From assembly GCA_025964555.1 (NCBI GenBank), contig JAOPYQ010000015.1, forward strand, positions 62,001 to 126,000: a stretch of 64,000 bases of DNA. Direction: 5' to 3'. The DNA is from Thermoleophilia bacterium. Its GTDB lineage: Bacteria; Actinomycetota; Thermoleophilia; Gaiellales; SKUG01. The notes under the pieces were generated by a model, which saw nothing but the letters and a program-made list of their open reading frames with translations, had not been told where the DNA came from and ran no database searches. Shown here in pieces: positions 32,512-41,359 of this stretch (positions within the stretch are counted from its first letter, which is position 1; every line of letters begins with the position of its first letter). The translations under genes and the position numbers were made by a program.

Positions 32512-34956
32512 ATGCCCCAGATGTCCGCTGGACCCAAGCGATCCCGCTCGGCCGGTTCGCGCTTCGGCGCGTCCGATCCCGAGTTCTACCGCAAGCGTGC
32601 GCTGCCGCCCGCGCCTGCCGACGAAACCGCGACCACCATCGCGGCGACGATCGATGCCGTCGTGTACGCGAATGCGGAGGGGACGTTCTCGATCCTGCGC
32701 GCGATCGACGAGCACGACAACAAGGTCGTCCTCAAGGGTGGGCTCGCGCACGTGCACGTCGGCGAGCACCTCACGTGCACCGGCAAGTGGCAGCAGCACA
32801 CCGAGCATGGCTGGTCGTTCATGGTCGACCATGCGGAGGCCTCGCAGCCGCACACGACGATCGGCATGATCGCGTACCTCGAATCGTGCGTCCACGGCAT
32901 CGGGCCGATCTGGGCGAAGGCGATCGTCGAGACGCTCGGCACCGAGGTGTTCACCCTCATCGACGCCGACCCGCAGGTCCTGTTCAACGTGCGCACCCCC
33001 TCGGGCCGCAAGATGAGCGCCAAGCAGATCCGCGAGATCATCTCCGAGTGGGAGAACTCGCGCGCGGTCCGACGCGTCATGCACTTCCTCACCTCGCACG
33101 GCGTCACCACGGGCATCGCGACGAAGATCCACAAGCAGTACGGCGACACCGCGCTCGAGCGGATGCAGGAGAACCCGTACTGCATCGTCGAGATCCGTGG
33201 CATCGGATTCAAGATCGCCGACCGCATCGCCCGCAACCTCAACGTGCCGCTCGAGAGCCCGGCGCGCATCCGTGCGGGGATCCGCTTCTGCCTCGAGGAG
33301 GGCGAGGGGGACGGCCACTGCTTCCTGACCGACGAGGAACTCGCGAGGTCGATCGAGAAGCACCTGTTCGTGGACCCGCTCGACGCGACCTACGTCGACT
33401 CGCGCCCCGACGAGACGATCAAGCTCGACGTCATCATCGCGAACCAGCTCGAGGAGCTCGTGCGCGACAACCAGATCGTCATGGACGTCACCGACGACGG
33501 TCGGCGGTACTACCTGCGCGAGCTCTACTGGATCGAGCAGCGCCTGGCGCGTCACGTGCGCGACCTGCTCTCGACGCTGCCGGCGGTCGACGTCGAGCTG
33601 CCCACCCGCCCGACGAGCGGCGACTTCGTTCCCAACGACGGGCAGTGGCAGGCGATCGAGAACGCGCTGACGTCTCGCATCTCGATCATCACGGGTCTGC
33701 CGGGCACCGGCAAGACGACCCTCGTGAAGCTGCTGCTGCAGGTCATCGACGAGGCCGACCTGCGCCTGGACGGCGAGCAGGAGCGCTACCTGCTCGCGTC
33801 GCCGACCGGCAAGGCCGCGCGGCGACTGCAGGAGGCGACGGGCGCGTCGGCGCAGACGATCCACCGACTGCTGCAGTGGGCGCCGTCGGAGGGCGGGTTC
33901 CTGCACGACGAGGGCAACCCGCTCACGGCGCGGTTCGTGATCGTGGACGAGACCTCGATGGTCGACCTCAAGCTCGCTGACGCGCTCTTTCGAGCGATCG
34001 GTCCGACCACGCACCTCGTGCTCGTCGGTGATGCCGACCAGCTGCCCCCGGTCGGCGCGGGGAAGGTCTTCGACGACCTCATCGAGTCCGGCTGCGTGCC
34101 GAGCGTGCGGCTCACGGAGATCTTCCGGCAGGCGGCGCGGTCGATGATCGTGCGCAACGCGCACCGCATCGTCAACGGCGAGAAGCCGTTCCGCAACCGC
34201 AGCGACGGGAGCGTGGAGCTCGGCGTCGATCCGGAGGAGCTGGACGACGACTTCTTCTTCGTGCACCGCGACGAGGCCGAGGACGTCGCGCGGACGGTGG
34301 TCGAGTTCGCTGCCGAGCGCATCCCGAAGAAGTACGGCCTCGACCCCATGCGCGACGTGCTCGTGCTCGCACCGATGAAGAAGGGCCCGTGCGGGCTGGA
34401 GGTCCTCAACTCGAAGCTGCAGTGGAAGCTCAACCGCGACGGGCAGAAGCTCAACATCAAGGACCTGCGCGTCGGCGACCGCGTCATCCAGACACGCAAC
34501 AACTACGACCTCGAGGTCATGAACGGCGAGGTCGGGGTGCTGCGCGCGTGGGATGCCGAGGACGGTATCGCCACGATCGACATCTCGGGTGACGAGCGAA
34601 CGGTCGAGGTCCCGCGCAACCAGCTCGACAGCTTCATGCTCGCGTACGCGATCAGCGTCCATCGCTCACAGGGGTCGCAGGCACCGGCGGTCATCTGTGT
34701 CGTGGCGCGCAGCCACTGGAACATGCTCACGCGTTCGCTGGTGAACACCGCTGTCACGCGAGCCCAGAAGCTGTGCGTGTGCGTCGGGCAGCACGCGGCG
34801 CTCGGACATGCGGTGAAGACGGTCGATTCACGCACGCGCAACGCGGCGCTCGCCGAGCGGGTCGCGGCGGGAGGCGCGCCGGTCGCCACGACGCGCGCGG
34901 TGGCGTCCGTCGATCCGTTCGCGGGCGACTCGGTGATCGGCGCGATCGCCGACTGA
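32512..34956 (+). CDS. recD2: RecD2-type DNA helicase
   Basis: The protein has 814 residues. The start ATG has a perfect AGGAGG 8 nt upstream, unusual in this window. The N-terminal domain has an OB-like part and helix-hairpin-helix pairs (CVHGIGPIWAKAIVETLG and VEIRGIGFKIADRIARNL). The SF1B motor begins with Walker A GLPGTGKTTLVKLLL near 394. Motif II is VIVDETSMVDL near 478, motif III LVGDADQLPPVGAG near 505 and the late motif VHRSQGSQ near 721. RecD2 unwinds DNA 5'-3' without RecBC and aids repair and fork stability. Length is slightly above the average because of the N-terminus. Confidence 0.92.
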   Translation: MPQMSAGPKRSRSAGSRFGASDPEFYRKRALPPAPADETATTIAATIDAVVYANAEGTFSILRAIDEHDNKVVLKGGLAHVHVGEHLTCTGKWQQHTEHGWSFMVDHAEASQPHTTIGMIAYLESCVHGIGPIWAKAIVETLGTEVFTLIDADPQVLFNVRTPSGRKMSAKQIREIISEWENSRAVRRVMHFLTSHGVTTGIATKIHKQYGDTALERMQENPYCIVEIRGIGFKIADRIARNLNVPLESPARIRAGIRFCLEEGEGDGHCFLTDEELARSIEKHLFVDPLDATYVDSRPDETIKLDVIIANQLEELVRDNQIVMDVTDDGRRYYLRELYWIEQRLARHVRDLLSTLPAVDVELPTRPTSGDFVPNDGQWQAIENALTSRISIITGLPGTGKTTLVKLLLQVIDEADLRLDGEQERYLLASPTGKAARRLQEATGASAQTIHRLLQWAPSEGGFLHDEGNPLTARFVIVDETSMVDLKLADALFRAIGPTTHLVLVGDADQLPPVGAGKVFDDLIESGCVPSVRLTEIFRQAARSMIVRNAHRIVNGEKPFRNRSDGSVELGVDPEELDDDFFFVHRDEAEDVARTVVEFAAERIPKKYGLDPMRDVLVLAPMKKGPCGLEVLNSKLQWKLNRDGQKLNIKDLRVGDRVIQTRNNYDLEVMNGEVGVLRAWDAEDGIATIDISGDERTVEVPRNQLDSFMLAYAISVHRSQGSQAPAVICVVARSHWNMLTRSLVNTAVTRAQKLCVCVGQHAALGHAVKTVDSRTRNAALAERVAAGGAPVATTRAVASVDPFAGDSVIGAIAD

Positions 34957-35017
34957 CGTCAGGCGCGCGCGGGTGACACGGAACCGGGCTGACGTCGTGT
35001 CATCCGGCCCGAGCCCG

Positions 35018-35629
35018 TCAGCCTCGTGCGTACCACGCCTGACGGGCGGCGAGGATCGCGGGAAAATCCGCATCGACGATTCCATCGAGGCGTCGTGACA
35101 TCGATCGGATGATGCCGATCGACAGGAAGATCCAGGCCTCGGCGCGCGGGTCGAGGTCCTGCGCGATCCCACCGGCCTTCTGGGCGCGCTCGAGCATCGA
35201 TGCGATGTAGCCGTGCACATCCTGCGTGAACGCGATCACGTGCGGACGAGCCTTGGGATCCTCGGCGAGATCCGTGAGGGCGTAGAGCCAGAGCCGAGCC
35301 GCGTCGTTCTCGTCCTCGAGTGCGGCGAATCCGACCTCGGCGATCTTCGGCAACCAGAGCCGCGCGTCCGGCTCGCCTTCGAGCACCGCCTCCCAGCGCG
35401 CCTTGAGGGAGACCCAGGCCTCCACCAGGCACGCGCCGTACAGCGCTGCCTTGCCCTTGAAGTGGTGGTAGAGGACCGGTTCGGTGATGCCGGCCTCCTT
35501 CGCGATCGACGCCGTCGTCGCGGCAGAGTAGCTGCCACGGGAGAAGACCCGCGTGGCTGCCGCGAGGATCGACTCACGGCGATCGGCGGCGCTCATGCGC
35601 GGTCCACGCCGCTTGGTGGTGGTGGCCAT
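35018..35629 (-). CDS. TetR-family regulator
   Basis: The protein has 203 residues from the ATG at 35629. The N-terminal DNA-binding domain reads RRESILAAATRVFSRGSYSA, then TTASIAKEAGITEPVLYHHF and KGKAAL, a typical TetR helix-turn-helix. The C-terminal part is helical and would bind a hydrophobic ligand. GAGG lies about 7 nt before the start. Its promoter, TTGCGC-16-TATAGT, is overlapped by two tandem TTAG-N6-CTA boxes. Three related boxes lie before the next gene at 36500, so it probably represses itself and that gene. Confidence 0.88.
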   Translation of the reverse strand: MATTTKRRGPRMSAADRRESILAAATRVFSRGSYSAATTASIAKEAGITEPVLYHHFKGKAALYGACLVEAWVSLKARWEAVLEGEPDARLWLPKIAEVGFAALEDENDAARLWLYALTDLAEDPKARPHVIAFTQDVHGYIASMLERAQKAGGIAQDLDPRAEAWIFLSIGIIRSMSRRLDGIVDADFPAILAARQAWYARG

Positions 35630-35667
35630 TCGGCACCTCGTTCCCAATGCCCGGAGGTCATCGATGG

Positions 35668-35695
35668 TTAGCACTCACTACTTAGCACTCACTAT
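35668..35695. promoter_or_regulatory. Two tandem TetR-type operator boxes
   Basis: TTAGCACTCACTAC (35668-35681) and TTAGCACTCACTAT (35682-35695) are direct repeats with a 14-bp period. Each has the partial palindrome TTAG-N6-CTA. They overlap the tetR -10 box and leader. Related boxes occur at 36514-36557. Confidence 0.7.
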
Positions 35696-36500
35696 ACGCG
35701 GGCTTCGCGTCTGCGCAAGCCCCATCGCAATGCGGCACCCCTGCGGGGCCGTCGATCCCGCCGAGCTCCTCGACCACCCGGTCGACGACATGATCGGCCC
35801 AGGCGACCCGGCCTCGTGGACCGCGCGGCACGCCGAGCTCGAGTTCGAGCCGGTCGAGCGCCGCCGCCAAGGCTCCGTCAGCGGGCAGCGACCTGCGCTC
35901 GGCGGCGTACATCGCCGCGTGGAACGAGAGCATGGCAGCCACCCGGAGCGGGGTGTCGATCGCAGCAGCAGGCAGCCGAAGCGCCAAGCCGCATGAAGCG
36001 CGGACCGAACCGCCGCCCGGCCCGGGCATCATCCCCATCACCGCAACGCGGCGCCCGGGCGGCGCCCCCCACGCCGCCCGGACCGCTCCGTGGCTGGTCG
36101 CACGCGGAATGCCTTGGTCCCGCTGCCCCTCGATCCCCTCGATGCCCTCGATCCCCTCGATCCCCCGGTTCCCCTCGACCCCTCGCCCCCCGTCAGGCCG
36201 GACACGCCCCCAGCCGCCTGGCACGCCCCCAGCGAGTTCGATGCGGCCCCCAGCCGCATCGACGACCTCGAGGACGAGCGCACCTGTCGGCGTGAACGCC
36301 GCCAGATTCCAGCCGTCGGCGAGCACCGCGGACACGCGGCATCGCTCGACCTCGGCCAGGCTCGTCGCCCGCACCGCCGGGAGCGCTGCAAACGCTCCGG
36401 CGAAGGCGGCGAGGCCCTCGGCCACCGAGGCGACTTCGGTGATCGCGCCGTCCGTGGCTGGAGCGCGATTCACACCTCCGACGTGCTGCTCGATGCCCAT
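35682..36500 (-). CDS. Hypothetical protein with Gly-Ile-Glu repeats, TetR-regulated
   Basis: The protein has 272 residues, no signal peptide and no known motif. The first 95 residues look folded (VERCRVSAVLADGWNLAAFT). The middle holds GNRGIEGIEGIEGIEG, coded by a 9-bp DNA repeat that could vary in length. The last 100 residues are helical (ALRLPAAAIDTPLRVAAMLS and HAAMYAAERRSLPADGALAA). GGGGA lies before the ATG. The promoter region has three tandem operator boxes, and the stop codon lies inside the tetR operator. Function unknown. Confidence 0.55.
   Translation of the reverse strand: MGIEQHVGGVNRAPATDGAITEVASVAEGLAAFAGAFAALPAVRATSLAEVERCRVSAVLADGWNLAAFTPTGALVLEVVDAAGGRIELAGGVPGGWGRVRPDGGRGVEGNRGIEGIEGIEGIEGQRDQGIPRATSHGAVRAAWGAPPGRRVAVMGMMPGPGGGSVRASCGLALRLPAAAIDTPLRVAAMLSFHAAMYAAERRSLPADGALAAALDRLELELGVPRGPRGRVAWADHVVDRVVEELGGIDGPAGVPHCDGACADAKPAYSEC
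35691..35718 (-). promoter_or_regulatory. Promoter of tetR
   Basis: On the minus strand TTGCGC (35718-35713) and TATAGT (35696-35691) are 16 bp apart. The promoter lies inside the 3' end of the upstream gene and is covered by the operator boxes. Confidence 0.55.
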
Positions 36501-36513
36501 GTCCCCAACTCCC

Positions 36514-36557
36514 CTAGTAACTGCTAATGTAGCGTGTACTAACTTAGCCTACACTAA
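36514..36557. promoter_or_regulatory. Three tandem TetR-type operator boxes
   Basis: CTAGTAACTGCTAA (36514-36527), GTAGCGTGTACTAA (36529-36542) and TTAGCCTACACTAA (36544-36557) repeat every 15 bp with one base between. Consensus NTAG-N6-CTAA. They lie 14 to 57 bp upstream of the start of the hypothetical gene. Confidence 0.7.
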
Positions 36558-36646
36558 CTCTATCGCTTGGCGAGGGGGATCCGTTTCAGTCGATGGATTA
36601 CGCCGCTGAAACCCCGCATGCCAGCGTGCGTCGACGGGATTTCGCG

Positions 36647-36652
36647 TAGGCT
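36647..36652 (+). promoter_or_regulatory. -10 box TAGGCT before lysA
   Basis: TAGGCT ends 8 nt before the lysA ATG. No good -35 box was found. It suggests a leaderless mRNA. Confidence 0.45.
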
Positions 36653-36660
36653 TGGAAGCC

Positions 36661-37989
36661 ATGTTCGAGCAGCTGCGACCCATCCTCCCGACCAGCGCCG
36701 ATGCCCCCGACGGCGAGCTTCGGCTCGGTGGGGTGCCCGTCACCGAGCTGGCCCGCGCGTACGGCACGCCCGTGATCGCCTACGACGGCGCCCACCTCGA
36801 GGCGACCGCGCGGGCATGGATCGACGCGTTCGCCAGCCACCCTGCAGGTGCGACGGTCGCGTACGCCACGAAGGCATTCAGCTCGGTCGGGATGCTGCGG
36901 CTGCTCGGTGACCTGGGCCTGGGCGCAGACGTGTCTTCCCTCGGCGAACTGCAGGTCGCGCTCCGCGCCGGGATCGCACCTGAGCTCATCATCATGCACG
37001 GCAACAACAAGTCGCGGGCAGAGCTCGAGGCGGGTGTCGAGGCCGGCGTCGGTCTCGTGGTCGTCGACGCCGAACAGGAACTCGACCTGCTCGAGAACGT
37101 GCTTCACGTCGCCGATGCGACCCAAGCAGTGCTCGTTCGCGTGAACCCGGACATCGAGGTCGAGACGCACCGCTACATCTCCACTTCCCACGCCGGCTCG
37201 AAGTTCGGCGTGACAAGTGACGTTGCCGCCACGCTGCTCGAACGCGCCGCCGCTTCCGACCGCTTCGATGTCCGCGGAGTCCACGTACACCTGGGCTCGC
37301 AGCTGCTCGACGCCGACCCGTGGCGGCGCGTGATCGCCTGGCTCGCCGGCTGGGCACGCGAGCTGCATGACCGGACCGGCGTGGTCATCCACACGCTCGA
37401 CGTGGGGGGCGGTCTCGGCATCGCTTACGTCGAGGACCAGGTGCCCCCGACTCCCGCCGCCATCGCCGCAGTGGTGCGCGACGCACTGAGCGAGAGCTGG
37501 CAGGCAGCCGGTCTCGAGCTGCCGCACCTGGTGCTCGAGCCCGGTCGCAGCATGGTCGGCCAGGCAGCCGTGACGCTCTACACCGTCGGTGTGGTCAAGC
37601 AGACCGGCGACGACGACATCCGGTACGTCAACGTCGACGGCGGCATGAGTGACAACCCGCGCCCGACCCTGTACCAGGCGCGCTACCGCGCGCTGCTCGC
37701 CGAACGCGTCCATGACGCGGCCGACGCTGCGTGGTGGGTCGCCGGGGTGCACTGCGAAAGCGGCGACGTGCTCATCGAGGACGCTCCACTTCCGACGCCC
37801 CGCCCGGGCGAGCTCCTCGCCATCCCCGCCACCGGCGCCTACGCAGCAAGCATGGCGTCGAACTACAACCTCGTCCCGCGCTGCGCCGTCGTGCTCGTGG
37901 AGAACGGCACGCATCGCCCCCTCGTTCGCCGGGAGACACTCGACGAGCTGCTCGCGCGCGATGTCGATGCCATGGTCGCCTCGACGTGA
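36661..37989 (+). CDS. lysA: Diaminopimelate decarboxylase
   Basis: The protein has 442 residues. The PLP-binding lysine is in VAYATKAFSSVGMLRLLGDL near 67-86, and the barrel continues with GADVSSLGELQVALRAGIAP. The glycine loop is LDVGGGLGI near 245. The C-terminal catalytic cysteine region is GVHCESGDVL near 363, and YAASMASNYN holds a PLP-phosphate contact. It makes lysine from meso-diaminopimelate, the last step of the pathway. The translated start ATG at 36661 fits the -10 box. The stop overlaps the start of the next gene (GTGA). Confidence 0.92.
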   Translation: MFEQLRPILPTSADAPDGELRLGGVPVTELARAYGTPVIAYDGAHLEATARAWIDAFASHPAGATVAYATKAFSSVGMLRLLGDLGLGADVSSLGELQVALRAGIAPELIIMHGNNKSRAELEAGVEAGVGLVVVDAEQELDLLENVLHVADATQAVLVRVNPDIEVETHRYISTSHAGSKFGVTSDVAATLLERAAASDRFDVRGVHVHLGSQLLDADPWRRVIAWLAGWARELHDRTGVVIHTLDVGGGLGIAYVEDQVPPTPAAIAAVVRDALSESWQAAGLELPHLVLEPGRSMVGQAAVTLYTVGVVKQTGDDDIRYVNVDGGMSDNPRPTLYQARYRALLAERVHDAADAAWWVAGVHCESGDVLIEDAPLPTPRPGELLAIPATGAYAASMASNYNLVPRCAVVLVENGTHRPLVRRETLDELLARDVDAMVAST

Positions 37990-39191
37990 GCTCGAGCGAC
38001 CACGACGCCCACGGTCATTCCCACGGGCACGCGCATTCGCACGGCGGCGCGCCCGCTGCGGCGCACTCGCATGCTCCGTCCTCGGCGGCGCTCGCCGGTG
38101 ATTCGCGCGCACGACGTGCGCTGACGTTCGCGCTGGTCCTCGGGCTCGTCGTCCTCGTCGCGGAGGTCATCGCCGGGCTCGTGTTCGGCAGTCTTGCGCT
38201 GCTGGGCGACGCAGCACACATGGCGACCGACGTGGCCGCCTACGGCGTCGCGCTGTGGGCTGCCCGAGTGGCTGCTCGTCCTGCCTCGCGTACCCGGACG
38301 TTCGGCCACGGCCGTGTCGAGATCCTCGCGGCCCTCGCCAACGGCGCGACCCTGCTCGCTGCGAGCACGTGGATCCTCGTCGAGTCCATCCGCCGCCTCG
38401 TCGATCCGAGCACCGTGGACGGCGCCGGCATGTCAGCCGTCGCCGCGCTCGGACTGGTCGCCAACGCCGTGGCACTGTTCGTGCTCTGGCGCGCCGGGTC
38501 CGACAGCCTCAACATGCGCGGCGCGATGCTGCACGCTGCAGGGGACCTGCTCGGCTCCGCCGCGGCGCTCGCCGCAGGCATCGTGATCGCGACGACGGGC
38601 TGGCAGCGCGCCGACCCGCTCGCCAGCCTCCTCCTGACCGCCCTCATCGTCGTCGGGGCCTGGCGGCTCGTGCGCCAGAGCGCCGACGTATTGCTGGACG
38701 CCGCCCCCGTCGGCATCGACTCCGAGCGCGTGGCGGCAGCGATCGTGGCGGTTGACGGCGTGATCGAAGCACACGACGTCCACGTCTGGACGATGGCGCC
38801 CGGCACGATCGCCGCCAGCGCACACGTTCGTGCCGATGCCCGTTCCGACGGCGAGGTGGTGCTCGACCAGGTGGAGCGCGCGCTGCGCGTGGACCTCGCG
38901 ATCCAGCACACGACCATCCAGCTGCGCGTCGACCGCGGGTCGCGACCGATGGAGACGGTGCCGCTCATGCAGCTCGAGGATGCCGTCGACTGGGCGACCG
39001 ACCACATCGCGCGTGCCAATCCCGACCTGTCGCGCGCGGTCATCGCCGCAGCTGCGGGAGCGGCAGCCATCGGCATCGGTCCGGACGGGCGCGTATCGCC
39101 CGTCACGCTCTCGAGCAGGACCCTGCAGTCACTCGGTCGGCGACCCGGCGGCGACCGCGACGACAGCTCTGACCCTTCGGATCAGGCGTAG
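37986..39191 (+). CDS. Cation diffusion facilitator (zinc/cadmium exporter)
   Basis: The protein has 401 residues from a GTG overlapping the lysA stop. The N-terminus is His-rich (HDAHGHSHGHAHSHGGAPAA), as in CzcD/ZitB. Six membrane helices follow; helix II has LLGDAAHMATDVAAYGVA with the H-x3-D zinc site and helix V has HAAGDLLGSAAAL with the matching H-x3-D. The cytoplasmic domain contains GVIEAHDVHVWTMAPGTIAA. About 70 further residues (from 325) are not usual for the family and have an Ala-rich stretch. It exports divalent metals in exchange for protons. Co-translation with lysA may be only positional. Confidence 0.9.
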   Translation: MSSSDHDAHGHSHGHAHSHGGAPAAAHSHAPSSAALAGDSRARRALTFALVLGLVVLVAEVIAGLVFGSLALLGDAAHMATDVAAYGVALWAARVAARPASRTRTFGHGRVEILAALANGATLLAASTWILVESIRRLVDPSTVDGAGMSAVAALGLVANAVALFVLWRAGSDSLNMRGAMLHAAGDLLGSAAALAAGIVIATTGWQRADPLASLLLTALIVVGAWRLVRQSADVLLDAAPVGIDSERVAAAIVAVDGVIEAHDVHVWTMAPGTIAASAHVRADARSDGEVVLDQVERALRVDLAIQHTTIQLRVDRGSRPMETVPLMQLEDAVDWATDHIARANPDLSRAVIAAAAGAAAIGIGPDGRVSPVTLSSRTLQSLGRRPGGDRDDSSDPSDQA

Positions 39192-39364
39192 CGGTCGAAC
39201 CGGTCACGTGCGCGCTCGAGATCGCGTTCGGCGTCCTCGACGCGGCGCGCCGCTCGGTCCTCGTCGCGCTGCGCGGAATCGCGGCGAACCTCGGCGCTCC
39301 GGACCTCGGTCCTCCGCCACTGCGCACCCGCGGCTCCGTGCGATGTCTTGTCGACACTGGCCAT
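39182..39364 (-). CDS. Small charged protein
   Basis: The frame encodes 60 residues with 24 Arg, Asp or Glu in the last 40 (ARRVEDAERDLERARDRFDR). This would form a single charged helix or coiled coil. It overlaps the end of the CDF gene on the opposite strand by 10 bp. GCAGG lies right before the ATG. It has no known family. Coding status is plausible but not proven. Confidence 0.4.
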   Translation of the reverse strand: MASVDKTSHGAAGAQWRRTEVRSAEVRRDSAQRDEDRAARRVEDAERDLERARDRFDRYA

Positions 39365-39483
39365 CCTGCATCACCACCCACGTATCCATCGGCTTTCAGA
39401 CGTGACGTCTGAATGTCGGAGCCTCCTGCGGTTCGTCAGTTTTGCTCGGGTTCTGACGGTTGTTCGTCAGCTCGGCCCGGGGA

Positions 39484-40170
39484 CTACAGGAACGCGTTCT
39501 CCGGCAGCCGCTTGAGCCCGGACTCGTCGAGGTCACGCTGCGCGAGATCCATCGCGGTGCGAGCGTCCCGATAGGACTGCTGCAGGGCGTCCTGCCACGC
39601 CTGCTCCCGTTCGGCGATCCGCTCGTCGATCGCTGTCGCATCACTCTCGGCGTCGCCTTCGCTGCCGTCGCGCCGAATGAGTTCATCCAGCCACCGCTGC
39701 TGGTCCCGGAGCGCGTCGACGCGCGTGTTGCAGGCGTCGAGGGCAAGCGATCGGACGTCCTTCGCCTCCGACGTGTCGATCTCGGCGGAGTCGAGCAGGT
39801 CGCATCCGGCTCGCAGTCGGTCTCGATAGCCCGTGACGTACTCGCGATACATCGTCGTGGTGATCTGCCGGGTTGCCCATCGCTGGCCGGCCTTCTCCCA
39901 GAACGGGTAGCCGAAGCGACCGCCGCCCTCGTCCCAGGCTCGGGCGAGCGCGCGCAGCTCGCCTCGGACCTGCCGTGCCTCGTCGGTCGCCTCGGCGGTC
40001 GGGGGATCGACGGGCTGCGTGTCGGCATCGGTCTCGACAGCGCCGGGTTCGACGCTGGTTCCGCCGCCTTCGGGCGCCACGGTCGCGAGCGCGGTGACGG
40101 GCGCTCCCAGTGCGACAACCACGGCCGCCACGGCCAGCGTTCGGGAGCGCGTGCGTGCCGGACGCTTCAT
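39484..40170 (-). CDS. Secreted helical protein
   Basis: The protein has 228 residues from the ATG at 40170. Residues 1-30 form a signal peptide (RTLAVAAVVVALGAPVTALA). A short Thr/Glu/Pro region is followed by a helical domain with DEGGGRFGYPFWEKAGQRWA and two cysteines (GCDLLDS and DACNTRV). It overlaps the preceding lipoprotein gene by ATGA, and the two proteins have equal length and similar helical make-up (RATREATTTT, RDARTAMDLA), so they may be distant duplicates. Function unknown. Confidence 0.6.
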   Translation of the reverse strand: MKRPARTRSRTLAVAAVVVALGAPVTALATVAPEGGGTSVEPGAVETDADTQPVDPPTAEATDEARQVRGELRALARAWDEGGGRFGYPFWEKAGQRWATRQITTTMYREYVTGYRDRLRAGCDLLDSAEIDTSEAKDVRSLALDACNTRVDALRDQQRWLDELIRRDGSEGDAESDATAIDERIAEREQAWQDALQQSYRDARTAMDLAQRDLDESGLKRLPENAFL

Positions 40171-40853
40171 CGGAGCGCCTCCTCGCGAGCAGGTGGCAGG
40201 CCGAGCTCCGCCAACGCTTCCTGGGTCGTCGTCGTTGCCTCGCGCGTCGCGCGAATCGACTCGTCCCATGATGCGCGCCAGGTCGCGAACCGTTCCTTGA
40301 CGACGCTGTCCCCGAGACCCGAACCTCGCGCTCGGATCGCGCCAAGGAGCTCGTTCGTTGCGCGCGTGCGGACGTCGATCGCCTCGAGGAGCAGTTGCTG
40401 GACCTGCTGTTGGGCAACCGTGCGCACCGGTACCGCCGCCACGCGGGGACGGGCCTTCGCGAGGACGCCCTGCAGGCGAACTGCTTCGATTCGCGCCCGA
40501 CCCGCGCGCTCGCCTTCGACCTTCTCACCCGCATCGGCTTCCACGGCGTCGGCACGCAGAGTCTCGGCAGTGACGAGGAAGTTGATGCGCGCGCTCACCG
40601 GCGCGAAGGCCTTCGCCAGGCGCGCGAGGCCCCGGCCGGCTGCGACGTCGGCGGCGGTGGGCGGCAGGTCCTCGTCCTCCGAGCGCGTGTCCTCGGTCGA
40701 ACCGTCGTTCGCGGTGGCGGTTCCGCCCTCAGGCGTGGTCGCGGTGGACCCCGGCGTGGTCTCCGCCCCTTCGTCGCCCCCGCAGGCCGCGACGACGCAC
40801 GCGACGAGCACCACGAAGACGGCAGCGCGGAGGTTTCGAAGGGCCGGACGCAT
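40167..40853 (-). CDS. Lipoprotein with helical domain
   Basis: The protein has 228 residues. The signal peptide ends with a lipobox (VACVVAACGG), so Cys23 is probably lipid-modified. About 40 Thr/Gly/Glu-rich linker residues lead into a helical domain (ARLAKAFAPVSARINFLVTA and QQQVQQLLLEAIDVRTRATN). AGGAG precedes the ATG by a few bases. It is 11 nt after the phosphoesterase gene and overlaps the next secreted protein gene. Function unknown. Confidence 0.65.
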   Translation of the reverse strand: MRPALRNLRAAVFVVLVACVVAACGGDEGAETTPGSTATTPEGGTATANDGSTEDTRSEDEDLPPTAADVAAGRGLARLAKAFAPVSARINFLVTAETLRADAVEADAGEKVEGERAGRARIEAVRLQGVLAKARPRVAAVPVRTVAQQQVQQLLLEAIDVRTRATNELLGAIRARGSGLGDSVVKERFATWRASWDESIRATREATTTTQEALAELGLPPAREEALR

Positions 40854-40864
40854 CGGCTCCTAGC

Positions 40865-41359
40865 CTAGTCGAGGTGGACGAGGTCGGCTGCGGCGATGGT
40901 GCCGTCCTCGAGCTCCATCCAGACCGCAGTGTGCCTGGGAGCTCGTCGACGCTGGGTGGGACTGCCCGGGTTGATGATCATCGTCCCGTCCTCGAGCGTC
41001 GCGAGCTCCGGCATGTGGGAATGGCCGAACACGATCACGCTGGCGCCGGGGAACCAGCCTCGCAATCGTTCGTGGCGCCCGTTCGACCCGCCGCCATCGT
41101 GGACGACGCCGAAGGTGATGCCGTCGAGGGTGACCGTCGCACGATCGGGCAGCTGCGAGGCAACCTCGGCGTCGTCGACGTTGCCGACGACCGCCGTCAC
41201 TGGAGCCAGCGTCGCGAGCGTGTCGAACACGTCCATCCGCACGAGGTCGCCCGCATGGATGACGTGGTCTGCGCGGTCCGCGAGCCGGAGCAGGCCGTCC
41301 GGCAGCCGTGCACCGATCGTCAGGTGGGTGTCGCTCGTCACGAGGATGCGGACGGTCAT
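40865..41359 (-). CDS. YfcE/MJ0936-type metallophosphoesterase
   Basis: The protein has 164 residues from the ATG at 41359. Calcineurin-like metal-binding motifs are VTSDTHLTIG near 7, VIHAGDLVRMDVFDTL near 36, VVGNVDDAEV near 59, VVHDGGGSNGRH near 84 and VFGHSHMPEL near 105. Small members hydrolyse phosphodiesters such as cyclic nucleotides with Mn or Ni. The start overlaps the stop of the sugar dehydrogenase-like gene (ATGA). Natural substrate is unknown. Confidence 0.88.
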   Translation of the reverse strand: MTVRILVTSDTHLTIGARLPDGLLRLADRADHVIHAGDLVRMDVFDTLATLAPVTAVVGNVDDAEVASQLPDRATVTLDGITFGVVHDGGGSNGRHERLRGWFPGASVIVFGHSHMPELATLEDGTMIINPGSPTQRRRAPRHTAVWMELEDGTIAAADLVHLD

